64,000 bases of DNA from JAKAGZ01 sp963772675 (GTDB taxonomy: Bacteria; Bacteroidota; Ignavibacteria; Ignavibacteriales; Ignavibacteriaceae), in contig CAVYYF010000005.1 of NCBI GenBank assembly GCA_963772675.1, positions 1,150,129-1,214,128 of the forward strand. The letters run 5' to 3'. The notes below the pieces were generated by a model. That model was given only the letters and a program-made list of their open reading frames with translations. It had not been told where the DNA came from and did no database searches. How positions within the stretch are numbered: position 1 is the stretch's first letter; each line of letters begins with the position of its first letter. The translations under genes and the position numbers were made by a program. Of this stretch, positions 18,989-28,627 are shown in pieces.

Positions 18989-21037
18989 ATGGAACTCAAT
19001 CTGCTAAAATTCTTTAAAAATATTAAGCTGAAAACATTTTTGGGCTTAGCAGGAGTTTTGTTTTTATATAAGATTGTTCTAGAGCCAACAAGGTCTGTAC
19101 CATTTCAGGTGATTGGCGATTTGCTTGTATTATTAACAATAGCTTCTCTTGTTATTTACTTTATTGAATATTTAAGTAATGAGACATTAAATCCACTTTC
19201 GCTGGTAATGAACCTGGGAATTATTAATGTTATCCTGTTTTGTCTAATTACTTTTTCCGGTTCAGTGTTTAACTTGTTCTTTGATAATGTGACTGAGAAC
19301 GTCCAGAATCCGAGTATTATGCTATCGACCGTGATGTTTGCTTACTCTTTCCTTGTGCTTGCCTCCTTAGCTTATATATTCCTGGTTTTTAAGGAGCTTT
19401 ATTTTTTAAAGCAGAAAAGAAACGCTAGTGTATATTTTAATACGATGATAGTTTTTATAATATTAGCATCGCTGACTTATTTTATAAAAGATTATCCCGA
19501 CTATACATTTATAAAAAATACATTCCTGATAATCTCAATTCTATTGATCGTTATAAATTCTTTGAAAATATCCTGGATTGCTTTTCTGGTAAAAAAAGAA
19601 AAAATCTCATTGTTGATACTCTCGGTAGTTATTTCAATACTTTTTGTAGTAAACCTGATAATCAATTCATCTACTGGCCTGCACGATAAAATCCTTATGC
19701 AATTTTCTCCGGCGTTGAATCAGTTTTCGAATATCATAATGATATACGGAGCAATATATTTTAGCATCCTTTTCTTTACGACTTTGTTTCACCTGCCGAC
19801 TGCAGAGGCTTTTGACAGGAAAGCACAGGAAGTTTCATCGCTTCAATATTTCAGCAAACTGATAACCCAGGTGCTGGACTTTGATGACCTGGCCGAAACT
19901 ATCACTGACATTGCAACAAAAGTTTGTAACGCGCAGGCTTCGTGGATTTTCTTAAAAGATGGAAATGATTTGAAAACTCTTGCTAATAAAAATATAGGGC
20001 TTCTCGATGCAAACCTGATAAATCATTTTATTTATCGTAGAGAAAAATATTCCGGTAGATCCAGTACATTTATAATTAAACTAAATAAGTTTGGGGAAAT
20101 TGAAAAACTTAGTGAAAAATATTCAACTTTGGCGGTTGCGCCTTTAATAGCTCACAAAGAATTAAAGGGATATTTAGTCTCCGCAAAAAAAGGGGATTTC
20201 ATATTTGATGATGAAGATAAAAATGCTCTTGATACATTTTCTGATTATGCTTCTGTAGCGATTGAAAACTCAAGGCTTCTGGAGGAATCCATTGAAAAAG
20301 AAAGGCTTGAAAAGGAGCTGGATGTAGCAAGAGAAATTCAGAGAAAAATTTTGCCAGCCCAAAATCCGGTTTTTGACAGGCTAAGTATATCTTCTGTTTT
20401 CATTCCTGCTTTTGAAGTTGGCGGTGATTATTACGACTTTTTTGAAATTTCGGGAAATAAATTCGGATTCATTATTGCTGATGTATCAGGCAAGGGTATT
20501 TCGGCTGCTTTTGTGATGGCGGAGATAAAAGGAATATTTGAATCTTTAACAAGGACCTATGAAAATCCTAAAGAAATCCTGGTTAAAGCAAACCAGATTT
20601 TGAAAGGAACGCTTGATAGAAAAACTTTTATAAGCGCAGTGTTTGGTTTGATTGATATGAAAAAAGGAAGCCTGAAAATCTCGCGGGCCGGGCATTGTCC
20701 CGTTTTGTTATTGCGAAATGGCTTCGCTGAGAATATTAGACCAACAGGATTAGGTCTTGGCCTTAATTTTGGTGCTAGATTTTCTGAGACATTGGAAGAA
20801 ATTGAAATTAAATTACAAGAAAACGATTCCATCGTTCTCTACACTGATGGGATTACAGAAGCAAAAAATATTAAAATGGAAGATTTCGGGGATCGACTTT
20901 TTGAAGAGACCTTGCTTCAAGCAATTAACGAGCCACCCGATGTGATCGCAAATAAAGTCATAGCACAAGTTACAGATTTTACAAAAGATAATTCTCAGCA
21001 TGATGATATAACACTTGTTATATTAAAGTGGAAGTAA
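18989..21037 (+). CDS. Membrane SpoIIE/RsbU-type serine phosphatase with GAF domain
   Basis: In order: about six to seven membrane segments (residues 13-265), a GAF-like domain (about 285-425), a coiled linker with REIQRKILPAQ, and a PP2C/SpoIIE phosphatase domain (about 450-682) with VGGDYYDFF, IADVSGKGISAAFVM, AGHCPVLLL, LYTDGITEA and HDDITLVIL. The acidic metal ligands are intact. It should dephosphorylate a STAS antagonist, very likely the product of the gene 26 bp downstream. First gene of the partner-switching cluster. Confidence 0.92.
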   Translation: MELNLLKFFKNIKLKTFLGLAGVLFLYKIVLEPTRSVPFQVIGDLLVLLTIASLVIYFIEYLSNETLNPLSLVMNLGIINVILFCLITFSGSVFNLFFDNVTENVQNPSIMLSTVMFAYSFLVLASLAYIFLVFKELYFLKQKRNASVYFNTMIVFIILASLTYFIKDYPDYTFIKNTFLIISILLIVINSLKISWIAFLVKKEKISLLILSVVISILFVVNLIINSSTGLHDKILMQFSPALNQFSNIIMIYGAIYFSILFFTTLFHLPTAEAFDRKAQEVSSLQYFSKLITQVLDFDDLAETITDIATKVCNAQASWIFLKDGNDLKTLANKNIGLLDANLINHFIYRREKYSGRSSTFIIKLNKFGEIEKLSEKYSTLAVAPLIAHKELKGYLVSAKKGDFIFDDEDKNALDTFSDYASVAIENSRLLEESIEKERLEKELDVAREIQRKILPAQNPVFDRLSISSVFIPAFEVGGDYYDFFEISGNKFGFIIADVSGKGISAAFVMAEIKGIFESLTRTYENPKEILVKANQILKGTLDRKTFISAVFGLIDMKKGSLKISRAGHCPVLLLRNGFAENIRPTGLGLGLNFGARFSETLEEIEIKLQENDSIVLYTDGITEAKNIKMEDFGDRLFEETLLQAINEPPDVIANKVIAQVTDFTKDNSQHDDITLVILKWK

Positions 21038-21063
21038 AAAAATAATTTTAATGGAGAAATAGA

Positions 21064-21417
21064 ATGGCAGAATTTAATACCTCAGTAAAAGACCAGGGTG
21101 AAATAAGTGTTGTTTATCTAAAAGGATTTTTAGATGCACACACTGCTTCTAACCTTGAGAACACTTTTTCAGGTCTTGTTGAGAATAATAAGTATAAAAT
21201 AGTTGTGAACTTCAAAGATCTCTCTTACATAAGCAGCGCCGGGCTTGGTGTTTTTATGGCGTTCATCGAAAAAGTAAGAGAAAATGCAGGCGATATTAAG
21301 CTTACAACCATGTCTGATAAAGTCTTTAACATATTTGACCTTTTAGGTTTTCCACTTCTCTATGAGATATTCAATACAGAAGATGAAGCTGTAAAGAAAT
21401 TTGAAGAAAATAAATAA
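21064..21417 (+). CDS. STAS-domain anti-anti-sigma factor (RsbV-like)
   Basis: 117 residues, with the STAS core VVNFKDLSYISSAGLGVFMAF and probable phospho-serines at 57-58. In the RsbV role it would be phosphorylated by the kinase encoded next and reactivated by the neighbouring SpoIIE phosphatases. Its stop overlaps the downstream kinase frame, pointing to coupled translation. Confidence 0.93.
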   Translation: MAEFNTSVKDQGEISVVYLKGFLDAHTASNLENTFSGLVENNKYKIVVNFKDLSYISSAGLGVFMAFIEKVRENAGDIKLTTMSDKVFNIFDLLGFPLLYEIFNTEDEAVKKFEENK

Positions 21418-21865
21418 ATTGAATGGTAAGAACAAACATACTACAAAAAAACTGATCATTAAGAGCAGAACCGAAAATCTTTCTTCTCTGAGAGAGTTTA
21501 TATCGGGAAATGCTTATGATGCCGGTTTAACTGCCAATGATATTGATGATATTATTCTTGCTGTCGATGAAGCCTGCACAAACATAATCAAACACGCTTA
21601 TAAATCTGTACCAGATGAAGAAATAATAATCGAGATTGATTATAATTCAAAAAAATTCACTATCAAGCTGATAGACCACGGTAGTGCTTTTGATCCTGAA
21701 ACAATTCCTCTTCCTGATCTTCAAAGATATTTAAAGCAAAGAAGAGTAGGCGGACTCGGATTGTATCTGATGAAAACGTTAATGGACGATGTTCAGTATA
21801 TTTCAGTACCAGGGAAATACAACCAGGTTTTACTTTCTAAAAATTTAAATAGCTCTCAGGCATGA
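21401..21865 (+). CDS. Anti-sigma serine kinase of the HATPase_c family (RsbW/SpoIIAB-like)
   Basis: A 154-residue GHKL kinase with N box DEACTNIIKHAY, G1-like DHGSAFDP and G2 GGLGLYLMKTLMD. The indicated start is a TTG inside the STAS gene; another TTG at 21419 is possible. It would phosphorylate the STAS protein and bind the switch target. The target is usually a sigma factor, but none is encoded next to it. Its stop overlaps the next gene by 4 bp. Confidence 0.9.
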   Translation: MKKINKLNGKNKHTTKKLIIKSRTENLSSLREFISGNAYDAGLTANDIDDIILAVDEACTNIIKHAYKSVPDEEIIIEIDYNSKKFTIKLIDHGSAFDPETIPLPDLQRYLKQRRVGGLGLYLMKTLMDDVQYISVPGKYNQVLLSKNLNSSQA

Positions 21866-23544
21866 TAAGCGACACCGATAACCTTAAATTAAAAAGAAAT
21901 CTTACCGCATTGGTTGAGTTCAGCAGAATTATTAATTCCAGTCTGGACCTGGAATTTATTTTAAATAATATCCTGCTTACTTGTATGGGCAAATTTCTTG
22001 CTACAAAAGGACTTGTAGCAATTAAAACTAATGGTGTGCTAAATATTAAAGTTTCAAAAGGGCTTCCGAAAATAATAGTTGAAAGTTACCCTGTTATCAG
22101 TCCAACCGGTGACCTGGATCTGAATGATTCTCTTAAACAATTTATGTCTGAAGCAAATCTATATACTTTTGAAAAAATCAATTCCTCTGATGAGTGCCTG
22201 GGAATAGTTTGTTTGGGTGAAAAGTTAAACAAAACTGCCTATACTGAAGATGATCAGGAGTTTTTAAAAACTATACTGAATATTTCTGCAACAGCAGTTC
22301 AAAATTCTTTGGTGGTTGAAGAGTTAAAAAAAGTTAACCGTGAGCTTGATTCGAGAATTAACCGTCTAAATTCTCTTTTTGAATTAAGTAAAGAATTCGG
22401 ACTTTTTACTGAATCAACTAAAGTTGCCAAGCTGTTGGTTTATTCTGTAATCGGACAATTTCTTGTCTCAAAATTTGCCGTAGTGCTTTTTAATGGGGAA
22501 TCTAAACAAATTCTGGAATCACAATATCAGACAGATGAGCTCATTGCTTTAATAGGGAAATATGATGCCTCTAAAATTGCATCATCGATCACAAAAGATA
22601 AAATAAAAAAAGACTATCCAGAGTTTGAAAAATTTGGTGTAGAACTTATTGTCCCTATTCAACTGCAGGGTCAGACAAAAGGTTTAATATTTTTAGGTAA
22701 GAGAATTAATAACCTTGACTATTCCGGAAGCGACATCGAATTTATTTATTCAGTCGGTAACCTGGCAATAATCTCACTTGAGAATAAAAGACTCTTCAAG
22801 GAAGAACTTGAAAAGCAAAAAATGGAAGAGGAATTAGAACTTGCAAAAGAGATACAAAAAAATCTGTTGCCGCAATCACTGCCAGCTTTACATAATTTTG
22901 AGATTTCTGCCTCTAATATTTCATCAAAACAGGTTGGTGGTGATTATTATGATGTTATAAAGTATGATGATAAGAACCATGTTGTTGCGATTGCCGATGT
23001 TTCGGGTAAAGGCGTGCCTGCAGCGCTGCTAATGGCAAATATTCAAGCATTTTTAAAAACTATTTGCCGGCTGGCTATGAAAATAGAAGATGCTACGGCT
23101 TTGATGAACGATCTCTTGGCAGAAAATATTACAGATGGAAGATTCATAACCTTTTTCTGGACAATGCTGAATGATGATGATTGCAGCATTCAGTATGTAA
23201 ATGCAGGTCACAATCCGCCATTGTTGATCAGGAAGGGCGAAATTACAAAACTTCAAAAAGGCGGTATGATTCTGGGAGTGATGAAATCAACAGTTCCTTA
23301 TTTAACCGAAAAAATAAAACTGCAATCTGGTGATGTATTAGTAATGTTTACTGATGGGGTAACTGAGGCAATGGATAAAAGCCGAATTGAATTTTCTGAT
23401 GAACGATTGGAACAATTAGCTGTCCAATTGTATAAAAAATCTGCAGAAGAGATTCTATCTTCTATTCAGACAGAAGTTCAAAATTTTTCAAAAGGAGCCG
23501 TACAATCGGATGACATTACTTTGATGGTTATAAAGGTTAAGTAA
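21862..23544 (+). CDS. Soluble GAF-GAF-SpoIIE serine phosphatase
   Basis: 560 residues without membrane segments: two GAF-type sensor domains (about 10-155 and 175-310), a coiled linker (ELAKEIQKNLLPQSLP) and a SpoIIE phosphatase domain with VGGDYYDVI, IADVSGKGVPAALLM, NAGHNPPLLI, MFTDGVTEAM and SDDITLMVI. It is translationally coupled to the kinase and gives the switch a cytoplasmic input next to the two membrane-bound phosphatases. Confidence 0.92.
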   Translation: MISDTDNLKLKRNLTALVEFSRIINSSLDLEFILNNILLTCMGKFLATKGLVAIKTNGVLNIKVSKGLPKIIVESYPVISPTGDLDLNDSLKQFMSEANLYTFEKINSSDECLGIVCLGEKLNKTAYTEDDQEFLKTILNISATAVQNSLVVEELKKVNRELDSRINRLNSLFELSKEFGLFTESTKVAKLLVYSVIGQFLVSKFAVVLFNGESKQILESQYQTDELIALIGKYDASKIASSITKDKIKKDYPEFEKFGVELIVPIQLQGQTKGLIFLGKRINNLDYSGSDIEFIYSVGNLAIISLENKRLFKEELEKQKMEEELELAKEIQKNLLPQSLPALHNFEISASNISSKQVGGDYYDVIKYDDKNHVVAIADVSGKGVPAALLMANIQAFLKTICRLAMKIEDATALMNDLLAENITDGRFITFFWTMLNDDDCSIQYVNAGHNPPLLIRKGEITKLQKGGMILGVMKSTVPYLTEKIKLQSGDVLVMFTDGVTEAMDKSRIEFSDERLEQLAVQLYKKSAEEILSSIQTEVQNFSKGAVQSDDITLMVIKVK

Positions 23545-23630
23545 AAATTTTTATTTTTCCCAATTAGGTTGTATTATTTGCTGTTCGTTTAATCCCATTC
23601 TTCGTTTATTGAAACTAAACCCTGTAGCTA

Positions 23631-26177
23631 ATGAATAGAATAAAAATACTATATATTAAAGCAAAACCGAAGCTGTTGATAGGGGTGTCCCTAATCCTGA
23701 TACTCATTGCTTTCTTAAATATATATTATACGGTTGAAGTGAGAGTAACTTCAAACGACGAATGCTTATGGGTAGCTCAAAATCCTATGGCTGATAGTAC
23801 AGCGATATTTTTTGATAAAGTAAAAGTCGGTGGAGTTTCCTGGAATGCCGGTATAAGGGATGGTTACCAGTTGATTGAGATAAATGATAATCCTCTAAAA
23901 AATTTGCGCCAGACGCAAGCGATTCTAGATAGTGTAAATTCCGGTAATTATGCGAAATATGTTGTAAAGAAGAAAGATGGATCATTACTTAAAACGAAAG
24001 TTTATATTAAAAAACTAATCCAATTTCAGTTCCTTGCATTTGCATTGCTCGGACTTATATGGATGACTATTGGTTTTATAGTTTTAATGGCAAAACAAGG
24101 AAATATTCAGAAAATATTTTATTTGACTGGTGCGTCAACTGTGTTGGCTATGGTATTTCTTCTTCTTTCCCAAAAGGCTTCAACAAATATCTTTGTTTTG
24201 GTTTATGAAATTACACTCATTAGCGGGTGGAGCTTTGGAATGTGCTACCTCGCTTTTTTCCTTTCCTATTTCTTCTGGATTTTCCCTCAACCGTTTAAAT
24301 TTGTGCAGAAAAAGTCTTTCAGAAAAATATTTTTCAGTATTCCTGCTATACTTATGGTTCTGTTTTTAGTTTTTATATTTAATTTATCTCAAGGAATGCC
24401 CAACCGTAATTTTATTATTAATGCTATTATTAGCGGGTTTGCTTTTTTTTCAGCGTTAGGATTTCTAATCGGTTGCATATCCCTAATTATCAATTACAGA
24501 CGATTAAAATCCAGAGAAGAAAAAAAACCAATTCTGATTATTCTTGTATCATATATCCTGGCAATAATAGCAATTATTTATACTGCACAAATTGCACCGG
24601 CAATATCGGATACTATTTTCAATTCGCCCGAATTTTATACGCCGATAATACTAATTATTATTCTACCCATTTCTTTCGCTTATTCAATTTTCAAATATCA
24701 ATTGATGGATGTTAGTATTGTAATTAAAAATACCATCGTTTACGGTGCTGCTACACTTACTCTTGCTGCTATTTATTTCTTTATAATTTATGTTATCGGG
24801 CAAAGTATAAGCCAGGCAATCGGAACTGAGTATCAGCAAGTAATTGCAGGGGTATTCTTCATCGGGTTTGCACTTGTCTTCCAATCTACCAAAGACAAAT
24901 TCCAGGATTTCCTTACTGCAAAGTTTTATCCGGAGCAGTTTGCTTATCAAAAGATGCTCATTAAATTCAGCAACGAAGTTGCCAGCATGGTTGGGCTGGA
25001 GAATATTCTTGATTCTACGAGAGATACTCTCGTTGAAGCGCTGATGATCAAGCATTTTGGAATAATGATAAGTGAACAAGATAAAAAAAGCTTTGTCCTT
25101 GTAAGAAGCGTCGGGATTGAAAATAAAAAACTGGCTTTGCAAGCTATTGGTTTGCAGAAATTTATTCAGAATAAAGTACTGATGGGTGGAGCTGCAGTAG
25201 TTGACAGGGAGGAGTTTGTTAAAGTATTCCCTGATCAGGAAGAGCTATTAATTACAGAAAATATTTATTCAATTATTCCAATGGTCATTAAATCTGAAGT
25301 AGTTGGGCTTTTACTATTCGGATTAAAACATTCAGGTGCATTGTTCGCAGGTAAGGACCTTGATCTGCTTTCTGCAGCTGCAAATCAAACAGCAATTTCA
25401 ATTGAGAATGCACGTCTCTATTTAATGGAAGCCCAAAAATTGAAAATTGAAAGAGATCTTGAACTGGCTCAGAAAATACAGCTGGGGCTACTGCCAAGAT
25501 GTATTCCGGATACTAACGGGCTTGACATTTGCGGTGAAATGATCTCTGCTATGCAAGTCGGTGGCGATTATTTTGACCTGATACCTATTTCTGAAAAGAA
25601 ACTTTTTGTGCTTGTGGGGGATGTATCAGGTAAGGGACTTTCTGCATCGCTTTATATGGCAAAAATTCAAACTATGATGCAACTTTACTGTACCGATAAT
25701 AAATCTCCAAAAGAAATATTAACACAAATAAATAAGAAACTTTACCAGGAGATGGAAAAGAGTTGGTTTGTAACCCTTACACTTGCTTTGTTCGATATGG
25801 AAAAAAAGAAAGTAACATTTTGTAGGGCGGGACACGTACCTGTACTGGTGTCTTTAAACAATAAAGTAGATTTTTATAAAACTACCGGGCTGGGTGTTGG
25901 CCTTGAAAAAGGAACTATCTTTGAGAAGACTTTAGTTGAAAGGGAAATTGATTTATTGCCGGGCCAATTGTTCGCCTTCTTTTCGGATGGAATCACAGAA
26001 GCAATGAATGAAAACAATGAACTGTTTGGAGATGACAGACTTTCAGAAACTTTAAGGAACAAATCCTCTATTGCTTCTAGTAAGGTAATGAACGAATTAT
26101 GGGATGCCGTTAAAATTTTCCGCGGGAGCGCTGAACAGAATGACGATATGACTGCTGTATTGGTGAGGGTTAAATAA
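23631..26177 (+). CDS. PDZ-like/membrane/GAF/SpoIIE serine phosphatase
   Basis: The 848-residue protein starts with a membrane helix (about 15-32), then a roughly 90-residue extracytoplasmic region with PDZ features (VGGVSWNAGIRDGYQLIEIN), seven or so membrane segments (about 140-425), a GAF-like domain (about 445-600), the linker ELAQKIQLGLLPR and a SpoIIE domain (VGGDYFDLI, VGDVSGKGLSASLYM, AGHVPVLV, FFSDGITEAM, NDDMTAVLV). A PDZ sensor joined to a PP2C output is unusual and suggests sensing of envelope proteins or peptides (inference). Ends 11 bp from the convergent arsenic operon. Confidence 0.88.
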   Translation: MNRIKILYIKAKPKLLIGVSLILILIAFLNIYYTVEVRVTSNDECLWVAQNPMADSTAIFFDKVKVGGVSWNAGIRDGYQLIEINDNPLKNLRQTQAILDSVNSGNYAKYVVKKKDGSLLKTKVYIKKLIQFQFLAFALLGLIWMTIGFIVLMAKQGNIQKIFYLTGASTVLAMVFLLLSQKASTNIFVLVYEITLISGWSFGMCYLAFFLSYFFWIFPQPFKFVQKKSFRKIFFSIPAILMVLFLVFIFNLSQGMPNRNFIINAIISGFAFFSALGFLIGCISLIINYRRLKSREEKKPILIILVSYILAIIAIIYTAQIAPAISDTIFNSPEFYTPIILIIILPISFAYSIFKYQLMDVSIVIKNTIVYGAATLTLAAIYFFIIYVIGQSISQAIGTEYQQVIAGVFFIGFALVFQSTKDKFQDFLTAKFYPEQFAYQKMLIKFSNEVASMVGLENILDSTRDTLVEALMIKHFGIMISEQDKKSFVLVRSVGIENKKLALQAIGLQKFIQNKVLMGGAAVVDREEFVKVFPDQEELLITENIYSIIPMVIKSEVVGLLLFGLKHSGALFAGKDLDLLSAAANQTAISIENARLYLMEAQKLKIERDLELAQKIQLGLLPRCIPDTNGLDICGEMISAMQVGGDYFDLIPISEKKLFVLVGDVSGKGLSASLYMAKIQTMMQLYCTDNKSPKEILTQINKKLYQEMEKSWFVTLTLALFDMEKKKVTFCRAGHVPVLVSLNNKVDFYKTTGLGVGLEKGTIFEKTLVEREIDLLPGQLFAFFSDGITEAMNENNELFGDDRLSETLRNKSSIASSKVMNELWDAVKIFRGSAEQNDDMTAVLVRVK

Positions 26178-26188
26178 ATCTATTCATA

Positions 26189-27247
26189 TTATTCCGATAA
26201 TCCTTCAACGTTAAAGTATCTTCTCTTAAAATACAATGCCGCATTAACAAGTGAAATCAAAACCGGTACTTCAACCAGCGGTCCGATTACTGCTGCGAAA
26301 GCTTCACCTGAATTAATCCCGAATACTGCAATAGCCACAGCAATAGCAAGTTCAAAATTATTGCTTGCCGCAGTGAAAGAGATTGTAACAGTTTTTGAAT
26401 AATCTGCACCTGCCTTTTTGCCCATAAGGAAAGAGACAAAAAACATTACAGCAAAATATACGGCAAGTGGCATAGCAATTCTTAGAACATCGAGTGGTAT
26501 TTTTACTATATATTCTCCCTTCAGTGAGAACATTACAAAAATAGTGAACAGCAAAGCTATTAGTGTTACCGGGCTTATCTTTGGAATGAATTTCTTTTCA
26601 TACCATTCCTTGCCTTTTAATTTTATCAGGCTAAATCTTGTTATCATTCCACTGAAGAACGGTATTCCAAGATAAATTAAAACGCTCTCGGCAATCTGCC
26701 CGATTGTTATACTGACTGAAAAAGACTTCAGGTTTAACCAACCTGGAATTACAGTTAAAAACAAATATGCGTATAGTGAGAAAAATAATATCTGGAAAAT
26801 CGAATTAAATGCTACAAGCCCGGCGGCATATTCTGTATCTCCTTCTGCCAGTTCATTCCAAACTATAACCATTGCGATACAGCGAGCTAAACCAATCATA
26901 ATGAGTCCTGCCATATATTCCGGGTAATCTCTCAGGAAAACTACAGCAAGGACAAACATTAAAATCGGCCCGATAATCCAGTTTTGAATTAATGATAGTG
27001 ATAATAATTTTAGATTCTTAAAAACGTCGGGTAATTCTTCATACTTTACTTTTGCCAGTGGGGGAAACATCATTAAGACAAGCCCGATTGCTATCGGGAT
27101 GTTTGTTGTGCCGCTTTGAAATGAATTCCAAAAACCGACAATTGAATTGAAGAGATAACCGGATAATACGCCGGCAATCATTGCTAAAAAGATCCATAAG
27201 GTCAGGTAACGGTTAAGAAACGATAGTTTTTTTGATACTGATTTCAT
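26189..27247 (-). CDS. acr3: ACR3-family arsenite efflux permease
   Basis: 352 residues with about ten membrane helices and the ACR3 signature GLARCIAMVIVWNELA holding the conserved cysteine. It exports As(III). It starts 5 bp after the arsC stop, and is the last gene of arsR-arsC-acr3, with control expected from the ArsR operators at 28092 and 27711. Confidence 0.94.
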   Translation of the reverse strand: MKSVSKKLSFLNRYLTLWIFLAMIAGVLSGYLFNSIVGFWNSFQSGTTNIPIAIGLVLMMFPPLAKVKYEELPDVFKNLKLLSLSLIQNWIIGPILMFVLAVVFLRDYPEYMAGLIMIGLARCIAMVIVWNELAEGDTEYAAGLVAFNSIFQILFFSLYAYLFLTVIPGWLNLKSFSVSITIGQIAESVLIYLGIPFFSGMITRFSLIKLKGKEWYEKKFIPKISPVTLIALLFTIFVMFSLKGEYIVKIPLDVLRIAMPLAVYFAVMFFVSFLMGKKAGADYSKTVTISFTAASNNFELAIAVAIAVFGINSGEAFAAVIGPLVEVPVLISLVNAALYFKRRYFNVEGLSE

Positions 27248-27252
27248 TCTGC

Positions 27253-27696
27253 TCAGATTACGTTTTCATTTTTTAATTCAGAGACCCAACTTTCTATTTT
27301 TTCTCGTATAGAGTCGCGTATTTTTCCAGTCTCATCTAATTTCTCCTCGTGACTTCCTGTGAGTGCCGAGGGGTCACGGAAACTCCAATGAATTTTCTTT
27401 GCGATACCGGGAAAAATGGGACATCTTTCAGCGGACGTCTCGTCGCAAACAGTGATAACATAGTGGAAATTCTTTCCAGCTTTAAATATTTCAAAAACTC
27501 CCTGAGTAAGATTACCGGAAATATCTATTCCTATTTCATTCATCGATTCAACCACGATTGGGTTTAATGTTCCAGGTTCAAGCCCCGCACTTTCCACCTG
27601 GAATTTATCCCCACCAATTTCCTTTAAGAAAGCTTCAGCCATCTGGCTCCTGGCACTGTTGTGCACGCATACAAAAAGAACTTTTATTTTATCCAT
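27253..27696 (-). CDS. arsC: Arsenate reductase, thioredoxin-coupled low-molecular-weight phosphatase type
   Basis: 147 residues with the P-loop CX5R at C10-R16 (CVHNSAR) and two further cysteines, C84 and C92 (VCDETSAERCP), the triple-cysteine relay of the thioredoxin-dependent ArsC class. It reduces arsenate to arsenite for export by Acr3. An ArsR-type operator lies 15 bp upstream of its start, separating it from arsR. Confidence 0.94.
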   Translation of the reverse strand: MDKIKVLFVCVHNSARSQMAEAFLKEIGGDKFQVESAGLEPGTLNPIVVESMNEIGIDISGNLTQGVFEIFKAGKNFHYVITVCDETSAERCPIFPGIAKKIHWSFRDPSALTGSHEEKLDETGKIRDSIREKIESWVSELKNENVI

Positions 27697-27710
27697 TTTC
27701 CCTTTAATAT

Positions 27711-27730
27711 ATTTCGTGCTTTGCCGAAAT
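27711..27730 (-). promoter_or_regulatory. ArsR operator between arsR and arsC
   Basis: Inverted repeat ATTTCG-N8-CGAAAT, with the same half-sites and spacing as the element in front of arsR at 28092-28111. Its place in the arsR-arsC gap suggests a second, separately repressed promoter or a roadblock site. Confidence 0.8.
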
Positions 27731-27744
27731 GTTATTTAAAAATT

Positions 27745-28086
27745 TTATTGACAGATAACTTTCCTGTCAAGGCTTAAAATAGTTTTCTTATCCTTAATTA
27801 TTAGCTTTTCATCATCTATCCAAAAATCCAGTGATGCCAGAATGCTGCCGATTCTGCTATCAGTAGGCAGCGGATTAATCATATAATTTACCCATTTACC
27901 TTCTTTTTGTTCAACAATAAAGCCCGCTGACTTTAGTATTTTTAAGTGTTGTGAAACTGTAGAATTAGCCAGACCAAGCAGCTCTTTTATTTCACATACA
28001 CATAACATTTTTCTCTGAAGAGCTTTCAGTATCCTTAACCTGTTTAAGTCGGAGAGAGCTTTGAATATTATAGTTTTATCATTCAT
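27745..28086 (-). CDS. arsR: ArsR-family metalloregulator
   Basis: 113 residues, winged helix with LGLANSTVSQHLKILKSAGF as recognition region, and the As(III)-binding motif LCVCEI (C29, C31), equivalent to ELCVCDL of classical ArsR. It should repress the operon until arsenite binds. Operators are seen directly upstream and again before arsC. Confidence 0.94.
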   Translation of the reverse strand: MNDKTIIFKALSDLNRLRILKALQRKMLCVCEIKELLGLANSTVSQHLKILKSAGFIVEQKEGKWVNYMINPLPTDSRIGSILASLDFWIDDEKLIIKDKKTILSLDRKVICQ

Positions 28087-28091
28087 AATTC

Positions 28092-28111
28092 ATTTCGGTA
28101 ATAAACGAAAT
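28092..28111 (-). promoter_or_regulatory. ArsR operator in front of arsR
   Basis: Inverted repeat ATTTCG-N8-CGAAAT, extended on one side by AT, 5 bp upstream of the arsR start. Identical half-sites recur before arsC. Confidence 0.8.
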
Positions 28112-28158
28112 ATAGCATGATTGTAAAGATAAAGTCAAGTGGGGTGCACTGAAACTAT

Positions 28159-28404
28159 TTAGCCTTTTGTAAGAATAAAAAGGAAGGAATTGTAAATTTT
28201 GTTATCAGGAAAAGTTTGCTCGCTATCTGATTCTAATAAATCCCTTACTTCTTCAATTATCGAATTTAATTTTTGATTGTTACGCTGGCTTAATAGCGTA
28301 GGGTCGTTATTTGCTGTCTCTGAATTATTATTGAATTCCTCTTCCGAAGGATTAGTGTCCTTTTTATTGAAAGTTTTGCTGGGTTCGGGCTCGGTTTGTA
28401 ACAT
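28159..28404 (-). CDS. Small hypothetical protein, 81 residues
   Basis: Not recognised. The N-terminal half is polar and low in complexity (Pro, Glu, Asn, Ser), the C-terminal half has a short amphipathic helix (NSIIEEVRDLLESD). No signal peptide or membrane segment. It lies alone upstream of the ars operon, on the same strand, with no clear ribosome binding site. It could be a chance frame. Confidence 0.4.
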   Translation of the reverse strand: MLQTEPEPSKTFNKKDTNPSEEEFNNNSETANNDPTLLSQRNNQKLNSIIEEVRDLLESDSEQTFPDNKIYNSFLFILTKG

Positions 28405-28627
28405 TTATTGTCTCTCAGAAATAGATAGAAAGATCTTTTGTTAAAGAAGTATTTAATATTTTTTCATTATTTTGTCTTTGTCCAATCTAATAAGAACTAT
28501 GAGAATTAATCCATATCAGTCCCTATATTTAATAATTAATTAATATTGAACATTGCTGATTGCTTATAAATTAGCGGTATTTTAATTAACTCATTAAAAT
28601 TCATATTATTATGGACATCTTCTACAA

